From positions 1-12,860 of the forward strand of contig USAP01000030.1 in NCBI GenBank assembly GCA_900552775.1: a DNA stretch of 12,860 bases, given 5' to 3'. A model generated the notes under the pieces. It was not told the DNA's origin. It searched no databases and saw only the letters and a list, made by a program, of their open reading frames with translations. The DNA comes from an uncultured Eubacteriales bacterium (GTDB taxonomy: Bacteria > Bacillota > Clostridia > UMGS1883 > UMGS1540). Position 1 is the stretch's first letter; each line of letters begins with the position of its first letter. Below are positions 1 through 6,679 of the stretch, one piece after another. The position numbers and the translations under genes are program-made.

Positions 1-1
1 T

Positions 2-511
2 TCTGATATAGCCGCTGTATTTTTTCTGAGTATAACAGTAACATTTTTTATAAGAAACATAGTTTTGGTGCGCGAAATTAAAAATTCCGGAAAATATCTT
101 GTATGGCTTGTTTTTGTTGCGGCGTGCATGAGTGATACTTTTGCATACATAAGCGGAAAGCTTTTCGGACGGCACAAGCTGTGCGAAAAATTAAGTCCGC
201 ACAAAACAGTAGAAGGTGCAGTGGGAGCGGTTGTCGGCGATGCTGTTTTCTGCATGGTATATGGGATTATTATATCAAAATGCTTCGGTCTTCATGTTAA
301 TATTCCGGCGCTCGGGGCGCTTGGCGTATTGGCTTCCGCTGCGGCTCAGGCGGGCGATCTTTCCGCTTCGGCAATAAAAAGAGAATGCGGCATAAAAGAC
401 TTCGGCACGGTTCTTCCGGGTCACGGCGGCGTTTTGGACAGGTTTGACAGCATTTTGTTTACGGCTCCGCTTGTGTATTTCTTTGTAACACTTGTGCCGA
501 TTATACTTTAA
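2..511 (+). CDS. cdsA: Phosphatidate cytidylyltransferase (CDP-diacylglycerol synthase), C-terminal part
   Basis: CdsA makes CDP-diacylglycerol from CTP and phosphatidic acid in the cytoplasmic membrane; this is the entry to bacterial phospholipid synthesis. The frame is open from base 2, so the true start lies upstream of the window and about 169 codons are visible. Hydrophobic segments (FFLSITVTFFI, YLVWLVFVAA, a stretch around GALGVLASAAAQAG, and LVYFFVTLVPIIL at the end) fit a polytopic membrane enzyme. The C-terminal signature is clear: SAIKRECGIKDFGTVLPGHG followed by GVLDR matches the family pattern S-x-x-K-R-x4-K-D-...-H-G-G-x-x-D-R, which carries the metal-binding acidic residues. 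It ends 13 bases before dxr, the usual Bacillota order. A TTG at 65 could be read as a start, but the frame continues upstream with membrane-like sequence, so it is internal. Confidence 0.93.
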   Translation, partial: SDIAAVFFLSITVTFFIRNIVLVREIKNSGKYLVWLVFVAACMSDTFAYISGKLFGRHKLCEKLSPHKTVEGAVGAVVGDAVFCMVYGIIISKCFGLHVNIPALGALGVLASAAAQAGDLSASAIKRECGIKDFGTVLPGHGGVLDRFDSILFTAPLVYFFVTLVPIIL

Positions 512-524
512 AGAGGAATTACAT

Positions 525-1676
525 ATGAAAAGAATAAGCATAATAGGTTCAACGGGTTCTATAGGCACTCAGGCGCTCGATGTTATAGAAAACTCGTCCG
601 ATATGAGTGTTTTGGCAATTGCGGCTTATAAGAATACAGAGCTTGCCGAAAAGCAGATAAGAAAGTTTCGGCCGCGTGTTGCGGCAATTTTTTCCGAGGA
701 GCATGCGGCGCTTCTCCGCGCGGCCGTGAAGGATACTGATACGCGTGTGCTTTCGGGAATGGAAGGACTTCGTGAGGCTGCTGTCGTGGGAGATATGTGC
801 CTTACGGCGGTTTCGGGCAGCGTCGGAATTCTGCCGACTGTTGATGCGATATCGGCAGGGCTTGATATTGCGCTTGCCAATAAAGAAACAATGGTTTGTG
901 CAGGTGATATAATAAATCAAAAAGCAAAAGAACATGGAGTTAAGATTATACCTGTAGACAGTGAACACGGAGCCATTTTCCAGTGCATCGGCAATGAAAA
1001 AAAATCCGTGAGAAAAATTCTTCTCACAGCGTCCGGCGGTCCGTTTTACGGAAAAAAACGCGAAGAACTCAAAAATGTTAAAGCCTGCGATGCGCTGAAA
1101 CATCCCAACTGGGACATGGGCGCAAAAATTACAATTGACAGCGCAACACTGATGAACAAAGGACTTGAGGTTATAGAGGCGGTTCGTTTGTTTGGTGTTG
1201 CTCCGTCGCAGATTGAGGTTCTTATACACAGACAAAGTATTATTCATTCCATGGTGGAATTTTGCGATAATTCGGTTATTGCGCAGCTCGGCGCGCCCGA
1301 TATGCGTCTGCCGATTGCATATGCTTTAAATTATCCTAAAAGACGTGAAAATTCTTCCGACGCGATAGATTTTCTTAAAACCGCGCCGCTTACGTTTGAT
1401 AAACCCGATACGGAAACATTTCGCGGATTGGCGCTTGCGTATTCCGCAATAGAAGAAGGCGGAACGATGCCGGCGGTTTATAACGGCGCAAACGATGCCG
1501 CGGCACACGCTTTTTTACGCGGAGAATGCGGCTTTTTGGACATTGCCGAAATCACGGAAGCTGCAATGGCAGCGCACAAAAGCGTAATAAATCCGGACCT
1601 TTCGAGTATAATAGAAGCAGACGGTTTCGGACGCAGTTTTGCGGAAAACAAAATAAAAAAGGGGCTGACTTTTTAA
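525..1676 (+). CDS. dxr: 1-deoxy-D-xylulose 5-phosphate reductoisomerase
   Basis: Cytosolic enzyme that rearranges and reduces DXP to 2-C-methyl-D-erythritol 4-phosphate with NADPH and a divalent metal; first committed step of the MEP isoprenoid pathway and the target of fosmidomycin. Length of 383 residues is normal. The N-terminus has the dinucleotide-binding loop GSTGSIGTQALDV (8-20). ANKETMV (118-124), PVDSEHGAIFQC (143-154; Asp145 and Glu147 as metal ligands), LTASGGPF (167-174), HPNWDMG (193-199) and DSATLMNKGLEVIEA (205-219; Glu215 as third ligand) are all intact. The ATG at 525 was chosen because AGAGG lies just upstream and the glycine loop begins at the usual distance; an in-frame upstream start at 492 would overlap cdsA and adds no conserved sequence. 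rseP begins at the base after the stop codon. Confidence 0.97.
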   Translation: MKRISIIGSTGSIGTQALDVIENSSDMSVLAIAAYKNTELAEKQIRKFRPRVAAIFSEEHAALLRAAVKDTDTRVLSGMEGLREAAVVGDMCLTAVSGSVGILPTVDAISAGLDIALANKETMVCAGDIINQKAKEHGVKIIPVDSEHGAIFQCIGNEKKSVRKILLTASGGPFYGKKREELKNVKACDALKHPNWDMGAKITIDSATLMNKGLEVIEAVRLFGVAPSQIEVLIHRQSIIHSMVEFCDNSVIAQLGAPDMRLPIAYALNYPKRRENSSDAIDFLKTAPLTFDKPDTETFRGLALAYSAIEEGGTMPAVYNGANDAAAHAFLRGECGFLDIAEITEAAMAAHKSVINPDLSSIIEADGFGRSFAENKIKKGLTF

Positions 1677-2678
1677 GTGGTTATAATAGCGGCCGTGCTC
1701 ATATTCGGCATACTGATTTTTGTGCACGAACTGGGACATTTTTTGGCGGCAAAGCATTTTAATATAAAAATACATGAGTTTTCCATCGGCATGGGGCCGG
1801 CAGTGTGGAAAAAGCGTAAAGGTGATATTCTTTATTCGCTCAGAGCACTTCCGATAGGCGGTTTTGTGAAAATGGAAGGCGAGGATTTCGAATCCGATGA
1901 TGACAGAGCATTTAACAAGTGCGCACCGTGGAAAAGGATAATTGTACTTATTGCCGGTGCTTTTATGAATATTCTTTTGGGCTTCCTGATTTTTGTGCTT
2001 GCTTTTTCGCTTGTTCCGAAAATGTCGGTTCCGGTTGTACGGGAAGTTGTGGAAGGATCTGCGGCACAGACGGCAGGTTTGGCAGCCGGAGACAAAATTG
2101 TTTCAATAAACGGTGCGGCGGTACATCTGCAGAGCGATGTGTCGTTTGAGATGTACAGAAACGGCGGTGCTGAAGCAAAAATCGAGGTGCTGCGTGACGG
2201 TAAAAAAATGACTTTTTATCTTACACCGCAAAATGAGGACGGCAGATATATAGTCGGCTATTATCCGGCAACGGCAAAACGCACTGTAGGCAGCGTTTTA
2301 CACGACTCTTTTTATTATACTTTTTTTGTGATAAAAGTTGTTTATGTTTCACTGTTTGAGCTTATCGCGGGTCATGTGGCGGTTTCGGATATGTCGGGCC
2401 CTGTAGGGATTGTGAGCGAGATAGGTCAGGCGGTGAAATACGGTTTTGCGGATGTTTTGAATTTTGCCGGACTTATAGCCGTAAATCTCGGCGTTATGAA
2501 CATGCTGCCGCTTCCGGCACTTGACGGCGGAAGAGCGGTGTTTGCACTGATAGAAATGATAACAAGAAAAAAAGTTAAGCCTGAAGTTGAAGGTTATGTA
2601 CACACTATAGGATTTTTGCTTTTGATAGCGCTTATGGTGTTTGTAACATATTCGGATATTGTAAAGCTTATTAAATAA
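1677..2678 (+). CDS. rseP: Site-2 intramembrane zinc metalloprotease RseP/RasP
   Basis: Membrane-embedded zinc protease that cuts single-pass membrane substrates, typically anti-sigma factors or leftover signal peptides. Length of 333 residues is normal for the short Gram-positive form with one PDZ domain. HELGH (17-21) supplies His17, Glu18 and His21 in the first membrane segment. A further membrane segment (about 87-113) precedes the single PDZ domain (about 118-190; TAGLAAGDKIVSINGAAV). The LDGG motif (282-285, preceded by NMLPLPA) provides the third zinc ligand Asp283, and a last hydrophobic segment lies near 311-325. The start is GTG, directly abutting the dxr TAA (TAAGTG); AAAGGGG at 1658-1664 is the likely binding site, so translation is probably coupled to dxr. 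In many Bacillota ispG follows; here nusB does. Confidence 0.95.
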   Translation: MVIIAAVLIFGILIFVHELGHFLAAKHFNIKIHEFSIGMGPAVWKKRKGDILYSLRALPIGGFVKMEGEDFESDDDRAFNKCAPWKRIIVLIAGAFMNILLGFLIFVLAFSLVPKMSVPVVREVVEGSAAQTAGLAAGDKIVSINGAAVHLQSDVSFEMYRNGGAEAKIEVLRDGKKMTFYLTPQNEDGRYIVGYYPATAKRTVGSVLHDSFYYTFFVIKVVYVSLFELIAGHVAVSDMSGPVGIVSEIGQAVKYGFADVLNFAGLIAVNLGVMNMLPLPALDGGRAVFALIEMITRKKVKPEVEGYVHTIGFLLLIALMVFVTYSDIVKLIK

Positions 2679-2696
2679 TACGGAAGGGAAAAAACT

Positions 2697-3143
2697 ATGA
2701 GCAGAAGATTTGCAAGAGAAGATACGTTCAGAATAATATTTGAATCGCTTATAAATAAGCTTGACTCCGAAAAGTATCTTGAAAACTATTTTGAAGAGGT
2801 AAAAAAAACCGGCGTAAAGGGTGAAGAAGAGGCTTTTTTAAATAAACCTACAGGCTCCGATAACGAATATGTTAAAAAAGCCGTAGACGGTGTTTTGGAA
2901 AAAAGCGAAGAACTTGACGCTATAATAAACGAAAATCTTGTCGGTTGGGACGTTAAAAGAATATCCAAAGTGAGCGTTGCGGCAATGCGTTTGGCACTTT
3001 ATGAAATTATGTATATGGACGATATTCCCACAAAAGTTGCGGCAAACGAGGCGGTTGAAATAGCAAAAAAATATGACGGCGAAGAATGTGCCGCATTTGT
3101 AAACGGCGCTTTGGGTTCCGCAATAAGGAAACTCGGTAAATAA
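2697..3143 (+). CDS. nusB: Transcription antitermination protein NusB
   Basis: NusB binds NusE (ribosomal protein S10) and boxA RNA as part of the antitermination complex on rRNA operons. The 148-residue all-helical protein shows the family landmarks: SRRFAREDTFRIIFE at the N-terminus, a variable acidic middle, and the conserved C-terminal half WDVKRISKVSVAAMRLALYE, MDDIPTKVAANEAVEIAKKY and FVNGALGSAIRK. A binding site GGAAGGGA (2682-2689) lies 7 bases before the ATG. It begins 18 bases after rseP and ends 2 bases before xseA; the nusB-xseA-xseB-ispA order that follows is typical of Bacillota. Nothing unusual in length or motifs. Confidence 0.95.
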   Translation: MSRRFAREDTFRIIFESLINKLDSEKYLENYFEEVKKTGVKGEEEAFLNKPTGSDNEYVKKAVDGVLEKSEELDAIINENLVGWDVKRISKVSVAAMRLALYEIMYMDDIPTKVAANEAVEIAKKYDGEECAAFVNGALGSAIRKLGK

Positions 3144-3145
3144 TT

Positions 3146-4345
3146 ATGGCAAAGACGGCTACGGTATCACAAATAAATGCATATATTAAGGCTTTGACGG
3201 ATTATGACGATATTCTGCGCAATGTTTGGGTGAGAGGAGAAATTTCAAACTTTAAACATCACAGCTCGGGTCATATGTATATGAGTCTTAAGGATTCGGG
3301 CGGAGTTCTGCGCGCGGTTATGTTTCGCAGCGCAAATTCCGCGCTTTCGTTTGTGCCCGAAAACGGAACCGAAGTTTTGGCAAGAGGGCGAATTTCGGTT
3401 TACGAACGTGACGGACAATATCAGCTTTATATAGAAGAAATGAGACCTGTCGGAGAAGGTGACCTTTACAAGGCTTTCGAAAAACTGCGGGAAAAACTTA
3501 AGGCAGAAGGTATTTTTGATGAATCGCGGAAAAAGCCGATTCCGAGATTTCCGCGTACTGTGGGTGTTATCACAAGCCCTACGGGAGCGGCTGTAAGAGA
3601 TATTATAAATATTTTGTCGCGCAGATTTGTATCAGATATTAAAATATACCCCGTGCATGTTCAGGGAAGCGAAGCGGCACGCGAAGTAGCGGAAGCTGTC
3701 CGTTTCTTTTGCAAAAACAAACTTGCCGATGTGCTTATTGTGGGACGTGGCGGCGGCTCGATGGAGGATTTGCAGGCATTTAACGAAGAGATAACCGCGA
3801 GAGCCGTGGCGGAGTCAGACATACCCGTGATTTCTGCAGTGGGACATGAAACGGATTTTACAATTTGCGATTTTGCGGCGGATTTAAGAGCGCCTACACC
3901 GTCTGCGGCAGCAGAACTTGCAGTGCCCGATGCCGGCGAAATATCGGCAGCGCTTTCGGCATACGAAAAAAGAATTTCGGAAAATATAAATGCTAAGGTT
4001 TCACTTTTTTCGGAAAGACTGAGTCATGCGGAAATGCTTATATCTCCTGTGCGTCTCATGCAGCTTGCGGAAAATGCTGAGCAAGCGCTTGACCGGGAGG
4101 AAACAGGGCTGCAAAAACTTATCTTTGAAAAAATTACAAATGCAGAAAATGAAATAAAAGCACTGTGCGGAAAGCTTGATGCGCTGAGCCCGCTGAAGGT
4201 TTTGAAACGCGGATATGCATTTGTATCGGATGAAAACGGCACGGCAATCAAAAATGCGGACAATGTAAAAATTAACGATGTAATAAACGTAAGGCTTTGC
4301 GGCGGCAGACTGCTTTGCGATGTCAGGGAGGTTTCAAATGAGTGA
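3146..4345 (+). CDS. xseA: Exodeoxyribonuclease VII large subunit
   Basis: Catalytic subunit of exonuclease VII, which degrades single-stranded DNA from both ends without metal dependence and acts in mismatch repair and damage processing. The 399 residues show the expected layout: an N-terminal OB fold (about 24-103; VWVRGEISNFKHHSSGHMYM), the nuclease domain beginning at FPRTVGVITSPTGAAVRDI (135-153), the motif GRGGGSMEDLQAFN (200-213), and GHETDFTICDFAADLRAPTP (233-252). The following helical arm (about 262-350) is the region that carries small subunits. No strong ribosome binding site precedes the ATG, which sits 2 bases after the nusB stop, so translation is probably coupled to nusB. The 3' end overlaps xseB by 8 bases. 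Confidence 0.96.
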   Translation: MAKTATVSQINAYIKALTDYDDILRNVWVRGEISNFKHHSSGHMYMSLKDSGGVLRAVMFRSANSALSFVPENGTEVLARGRISVYERDGQYQLYIEEMRPVGEGDLYKAFEKLREKLKAEGIFDESRKKPIPRFPRTVGVITSPTGAAVRDIINILSRRFVSDIKIYPVHVQGSEAAREVAEAVRFFCKNKLADVLIVGRGGGSMEDLQAFNEEITARAVAESDIPVISAVGHETDFTICDFAADLRAPTPSAAAELAVPDAGEISAALSAYEKRISENINAKVSLFSERLSHAEMLISPVRLMQLAENAEQALDREETGLQKLIFEKITNAENEIKALCGKLDALSPLKVLKRGYAFVSDENGTAIKNADNVKINDVINVRLCGGRLLCDVREVSNE

Positions 4346-4553
4346 AATGAATTTTGAAAAGGCAATGGAACGTCTTAATGAAATAACGGCGGAACTTGAA
4401 AGCGGAGAACTTGAGCTTGATAAATCCATGGAGCGTTTTGAAGAGGGAATAAAGCTTATAGAAATGTGCAGAAAAAAGCTTGAAAACACTAAAGCAAAAA
4501 TAAGCAAGCTTTCCGGAGACGGAAGCGAGAGCGAATTTAATACGGAAGGATAG
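4338..4553 (+). CDS. xseB: Exodeoxyribonuclease VII small subunit
   Basis: Small helical subunit (71 residues) that assembles in several copies on the XseA arm to form exonuclease VII. The sequence has the family pattern: FEKAMERLNEITAELESGEL followed by ELDKSMERFEEGIKLI and a C-terminal coiled helix with CRKKLENTKAKISKL. The ATG at 4338 lies inside the last codons of xseA (8-base overlap) and is preceded by GGGAGG at 4326-4331, six bases upstream, which favours it over the in-frame upstream codon at 4320. The overlap is the usual means of keeping the two subunits co-translated. It ends five bases before ispA. Confidence 0.94.
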   Translation: MSEMNFEKAMERLNEITAELESGELELDKSMERFEEGIKLIEMCRKKLENTKAKISKLSGDGSESEFNTEG

Positions 4554-4558
4554 TTGAG

Positions 4559-5410
4559 ATGACGAAACTGAGCAGTTCTTTGACTGATAAAATAAAACTT
4601 GCGGATGAATATATATGCGGCTGTTTTAAAGAGGACAATCCCGTGTACAAAGCTATGAATTACAGTCTTTGCGCCGGCGGAAAAAGATTAAGACCGCTTT
4701 TGTGCATATTGGCTGCGGAGGCGCTCGGCTCAAAAGCGGAAGATGCTTTGCCGTTTGCCGCCGCAATAGAAATGGTGCATACATATTCTCTTATACACGA
4801 TGACCTGCCCGCTATGGACAATGACGATCTCAGACGCGGAAAACCCACAAATCACAAGATTTTCGGCGAGGCATCGGCGATTCTTGCCGGAGACGCACTT
4901 TTAACCGAGGCATTCGGAGTGATTGCAAAGTGCGGCGCTGCGCCGGAGAAAAAAACGGCGGCGATTCTTAAGCTTTCCGAATGTGCCGGAGCACGCGGCA
5001 TGGTGTTGGGTCAGGAACTTGATATAAAAGGCGCGGATTCTCTCTCGGATGTGCTTTCGATATATGAGAAAAAAACATCGTGTCTGCTTTCTGCGGCGCT
5101 TGGAATGGGTGCGGCTGCAGCAGGGGGAAACGGCAATGAATTTGATGTTTTCGCAAAAAATTTAGGAATAGCTTTTCAGATAAAAGACGATATTCTGGAC
5201 GTAACATCAAGTGAGGAGGAACTCGGCAAACCTATAAAAAGCGACGAAAAAAACGAAAAACACACTTCGCTCAGCTTCATGAGTATAGATGAGGCACAGG
5301 AGACGGTCTCTAAACTTACGCGTGAAGCGATAGCGTCACTTGACTTTGTCGGCAAACGCGGCGATGAGCTTAAAGAAGTGGCGCTTTATCTTATAGAAAG
5401 AAAAAAATAG
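4559..5410 (+). CDS. ispA: Short-chain polyprenyl diphosphate synthase (farnesyl or geranylgeranyl type)
   Basis: Soluble helical enzyme that condenses isopentenyl diphosphate with allylic diphosphates to make farnesyl (possibly geranylgeranyl) diphosphate, the precursor for undecaprenyl lipids and quinones. Length of 283 residues is normal. The first aspartate-rich motif is LIHDDLPAMDNDDLRRGKPT (78-97; Asp81, Asp82, Asp87) and the second is FQIKDDILD near residue 206. CAGGKRLRPLL (38-48) gives the isopentenyl diphosphate-binding basic residues. The residue five before the first motif is Tyr76, as in short-chain synthases; exact product length cannot be fixed by eye. GGAAGGA at 4544-4550, at the end of xseB, is the binding site. 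It ends this run together with dxr of the same pathway; the gene dxs, often next to ispA in other bacteria, is not here. Confidence 0.92.
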   Translation: MTKLSSSLTDKIKLADEYICGCFKEDNPVYKAMNYSLCAGGKRLRPLLCILAAEALGSKAEDALPFAAAIEMVHTYSLIHDDLPAMDNDDLRRGKPTNHKIFGEASAILAGDALLTEAFGVIAKCGAAPEKKTAAILKLSECAGARGMVLGQELDIKGADSLSDVLSIYEKKTSCLLSAALGMGAAAAGGNGNEFDVFAKNLGIAFQIKDDILDVTSSEEELGKPIKSDEKNEKHTSLSFMSIDEAQETVSKLTREAIASLDFVGKRGDELKEVALYLIERKK

Positions 5411-5472
5411 TTTTGCAATTCAACGGATTTTTCAATTAAAAATTATTTTGTAATGTGGGAGCGCTGATTGCT
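5411..5472 (+). promoter_or_regulatory. AT-rich spacer before dgt, possible weak promoter and start-deciding ribosome binding site
   Basis: This 62-base gap is strongly AT-rich. TTGCAA (5413-5418) and TTAAAA (5436-5441) are spaced by 17 bases and could be a poor sigma-A promoter. A seven-pair AT-only hairpin around 5426-5444 is too weak to be called a terminator. GGGAG (5457-5461) is the only good ribosome binding sequence; it overlaps the possible GTG start at 5455 and therefore supports the ATG at 5473 as start of dgt. The promoter part is inference from short motifs only. Confidence 0.3.
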
Positions 5473-6477
5473 ATGAATATTCGCGAAAGAACCGAAGAAA
5501 TAGAACGTATGACGCTGTCGCCTTTTGCAATGCTGGCGGAGAACACGCGCGGCAGAAAATATCCGAGGGAAAAGTGTCCTATACGAACGGATTATCAGTG
5601 CGACAGGGATAAAATTATTCATTCAAAGGCATTCAGGCGCCTTAAACATAAAACACAGGTTTTTGTGGCACCTGAAGGGGATCATTTCAGAACGCGCTTG
5701 ACGCATACTCTTGAAGTGGCTCAGATTGCAAGAACGGTGGCGCGTGCGCTGAGACTGAATGAGGATTTGACCGAGGCAATGGCTTTGGGTCACGATATAG
5801 GACATACCCCGTTCGGACATGCCGGCGAACGTGCCTTAAGCGAGATTTGCCCCGGCGGATTTAAACATAATATGCAGAGCCTGAGGGTGTGTGAACTGCT
5901 TGAAAACGGCAGCGGATTAAATCTTACGGCAGAGGTGCTCGACGGCATAGCGCATCATACCGGTGATGAAATGCCCTATACGGCGGAAGGAAAAATTCTG
6001 CGCTTTGCCGACAGGATTGCATATATCAATCATGATATAGACGACGCTGCGCGCTGCGGAATGATTTCAAATGATGATTTGCCGCGCGAAGCGGCACGTG
6101 TTTTGGGAAATACACATTCCGAGAGAATAAATGCAATGATTTGCGATATTATAGAAAACAGCGCAGACAGTCCCGAAATACGCATGAGTGATGAAGGATT
6201 GACGGCAATGAATTCACTCAGAAATTTCATGTTTGAAAATGTGTATGTTACGGGTGATGAAACAGGCACGGAGGAGTGGAAGGCGAAACGAATTATAAAA
6301 TCGCTTTTCGAATTTTTCGGTGAATATCCCGCTAAAATTCCGGGCTTTTACGAAAAACAGGGTGAAAATTTTTCAAAAGAGCAGAAAATTGCGGACTATA
6401 TTGCAGGTATGACGGATCAGTATGCCGTATATGTTTATTCGGAATATTTTATACCGAAAAGTTTTTCGCATTCTTAA
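5473..6477 (+). CDS. dgt: Deoxyguanosinetriphosphate triphosphohydrolase-like HD protein
   Basis: HD-superfamily metal enzyme of the dGTPase-like family, which removes triphosphate from deoxynucleotides and so affects dNTP pools; substrate range in this subgroup is variable. The 334 residues show the metal-binding set: RTRLTHTLEV (His78), GHDIGHTPFGHAGE (His107-Asp108) and RFADRIAYINHDIDDA (Asp180). The family opening DYQCDRDKIIHSKAFRRLKH and KTQVFVAPEGDHFRTR (about 40-75) is strongly conserved. The start ATG at 5473 gives the usual N-terminus MNIRERTEEIERMTLSPFA and sits 11 bases after GGGAG; the alternative GTG at 5455 overlaps that site. It stands upstream of dnaG and rpoD as in many Clostridia, separated from them by a spacer with a terminator-like hairpin. 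Confidence 0.93.
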   Translation: MNIRERTEEIERMTLSPFAMLAENTRGRKYPREKCPIRTDYQCDRDKIIHSKAFRRLKHKTQVFVAPEGDHFRTRLTHTLEVAQIARTVARALRLNEDLTEAMALGHDIGHTPFGHAGERALSEICPGGFKHNMQSLRVCELLENGSGLNLTAEVLDGIAHHTGDEMPYTAEGKILRFADRIAYINHDIDDAARCGMISNDDLPREAARVLGNTHSERINAMICDIIENSADSPEIRMSDEGLTAMNSLRNFMFENVYVTGDETGTEEWKAKRIIKSLFEFFGEYPAKIPGFYEKQGENFSKEQKIADYIAGMTDQYAVYVYSEYFIPKSFSHS

Positions 6478-6494
6478 ATTCTTAAATGTATAAT
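6465..6494 (+). promoter_or_regulatory. Candidate sigma-A promoter upstream of the dnaG leader
   Basis: A perfect TATAAT lies at 6489-6494, with TTCGCA at 6465-6470 (four of six bases of the TTGACA consensus) 18 bases upstream, inside the last codons of dgt. Initiation would be expected near 6501, giving a leader of about 180 bases before dnaG that contains the hairpin at 6523-6570. Primase-sigma operons of Bacillota are often served by their own promoters, which fits. Only motif matching supports this; a chance TATAAT in AT-rich DNA is possible. Confidence 0.4.
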
Positions 6495-6522
6495 TTTGTC
6501 TTAAAATGTACACTTTAAATAA

Positions 6523-6579
6523 AGGGGTGTAAAAGATGCTTTGCGCACAGCGCTCATTTTTTACATTCCTGCTTTTTTT
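6523..6579 (+). terminator. Long hairpin with T-tract: intrinsic terminator or attenuator between dgt and dnaG
   Basis: Bases 6523-6538 pair with 6555-6570 over 16 consecutive positions (three of them G-U in RNA). An asymmetric internal loop (CTTT against T) follows, and then a GCGC/GCGC tip (6543-6546 with 6550-6553) closed by ACA. The hairpin is followed after two bases by seven T residues (6573-6579). This is the shape of a Rho-independent terminator. It may simply end the upstream transcript after dgt, or, if the TATAAT at 6489 is a promoter, partially attenuate entry into dnaG-rpoD. The outer part of the left arm also contains the only ribosome-binding-like sequence (AGGGGTG) of a tiny ORF. 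Confidence 0.65.
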
Positions 6580-6595
6580 GTGTGCCGTATTTTAA
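6536..6595 (+). CDS. Possible 19-residue leader ORF inside the hairpin region
   Basis: ATG at 6536 opens a 19-codon frame ending in TAA, preceded at six bases by AGGGGTG (6523-6529), a fair ribosome binding sequence. The product MLCAQRSFFTFLLFLCAVF is short and hydrophobic. Both binding site and start codon are paired in the hairpin arm, so translation would compete with hairpin formation. No family is recognised. The hydrophobic character may just reflect T-rich DNA read in this frame, so it is recorded as a candidate only. Confidence 0.2.
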   Translation: MLCAQRSFFTFLLFLCAVF

Positions 6596-6679
6596 AAAGT
6601 TTGCAAAAAAAGAAGGATATTTCCTCATTATGTCGAAAAAATAACAAAGGACAGAAGTACATAACGGGGAGAGTGAAAA
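6596..6679 (+). promoter_or_regulatory. AT-rich leader immediately before dnaG, possible second promoter and ribosome binding site
   Basis: After the T-tract the leader is very A-rich. TTGCAA (6601-6606) and CATTAT (6626-6631) are separated by 19 bases, longer than ideal, and could be a weak promoter downstream of the hairpin. GGGGAGAG (6666-6673) is the ribosome binding site for the dnaG ATG at 6680. No other gene or structure is evident here. The promoter is a guess from short motifs; the binding site is well placed. Confidence 0.3.

Noticed and set aside
549..1247. 232-codon open frame on the minus strand, opposite dxr
   Set aside because: It lies wholly antisense to an unmistakable dxr gene, reads as a Cys/Arg/His/Asn-rich sequence with no recognisable motif, and has no ribosome binding site; it is a shadow of codon bias.
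5426..5444. AT-only hairpin between ispA and dgt as terminator
   Set aside because: About seven A-T/G-T pairs without a GC core or proper T-tract; too weak.
5455..5472. GTG at 5455 as the start of dgt
   Set aside because: It overlaps the only ribosome binding sequence (GGGAG at 5457-5461), and the family N-terminus begins at the ATG at 5473.
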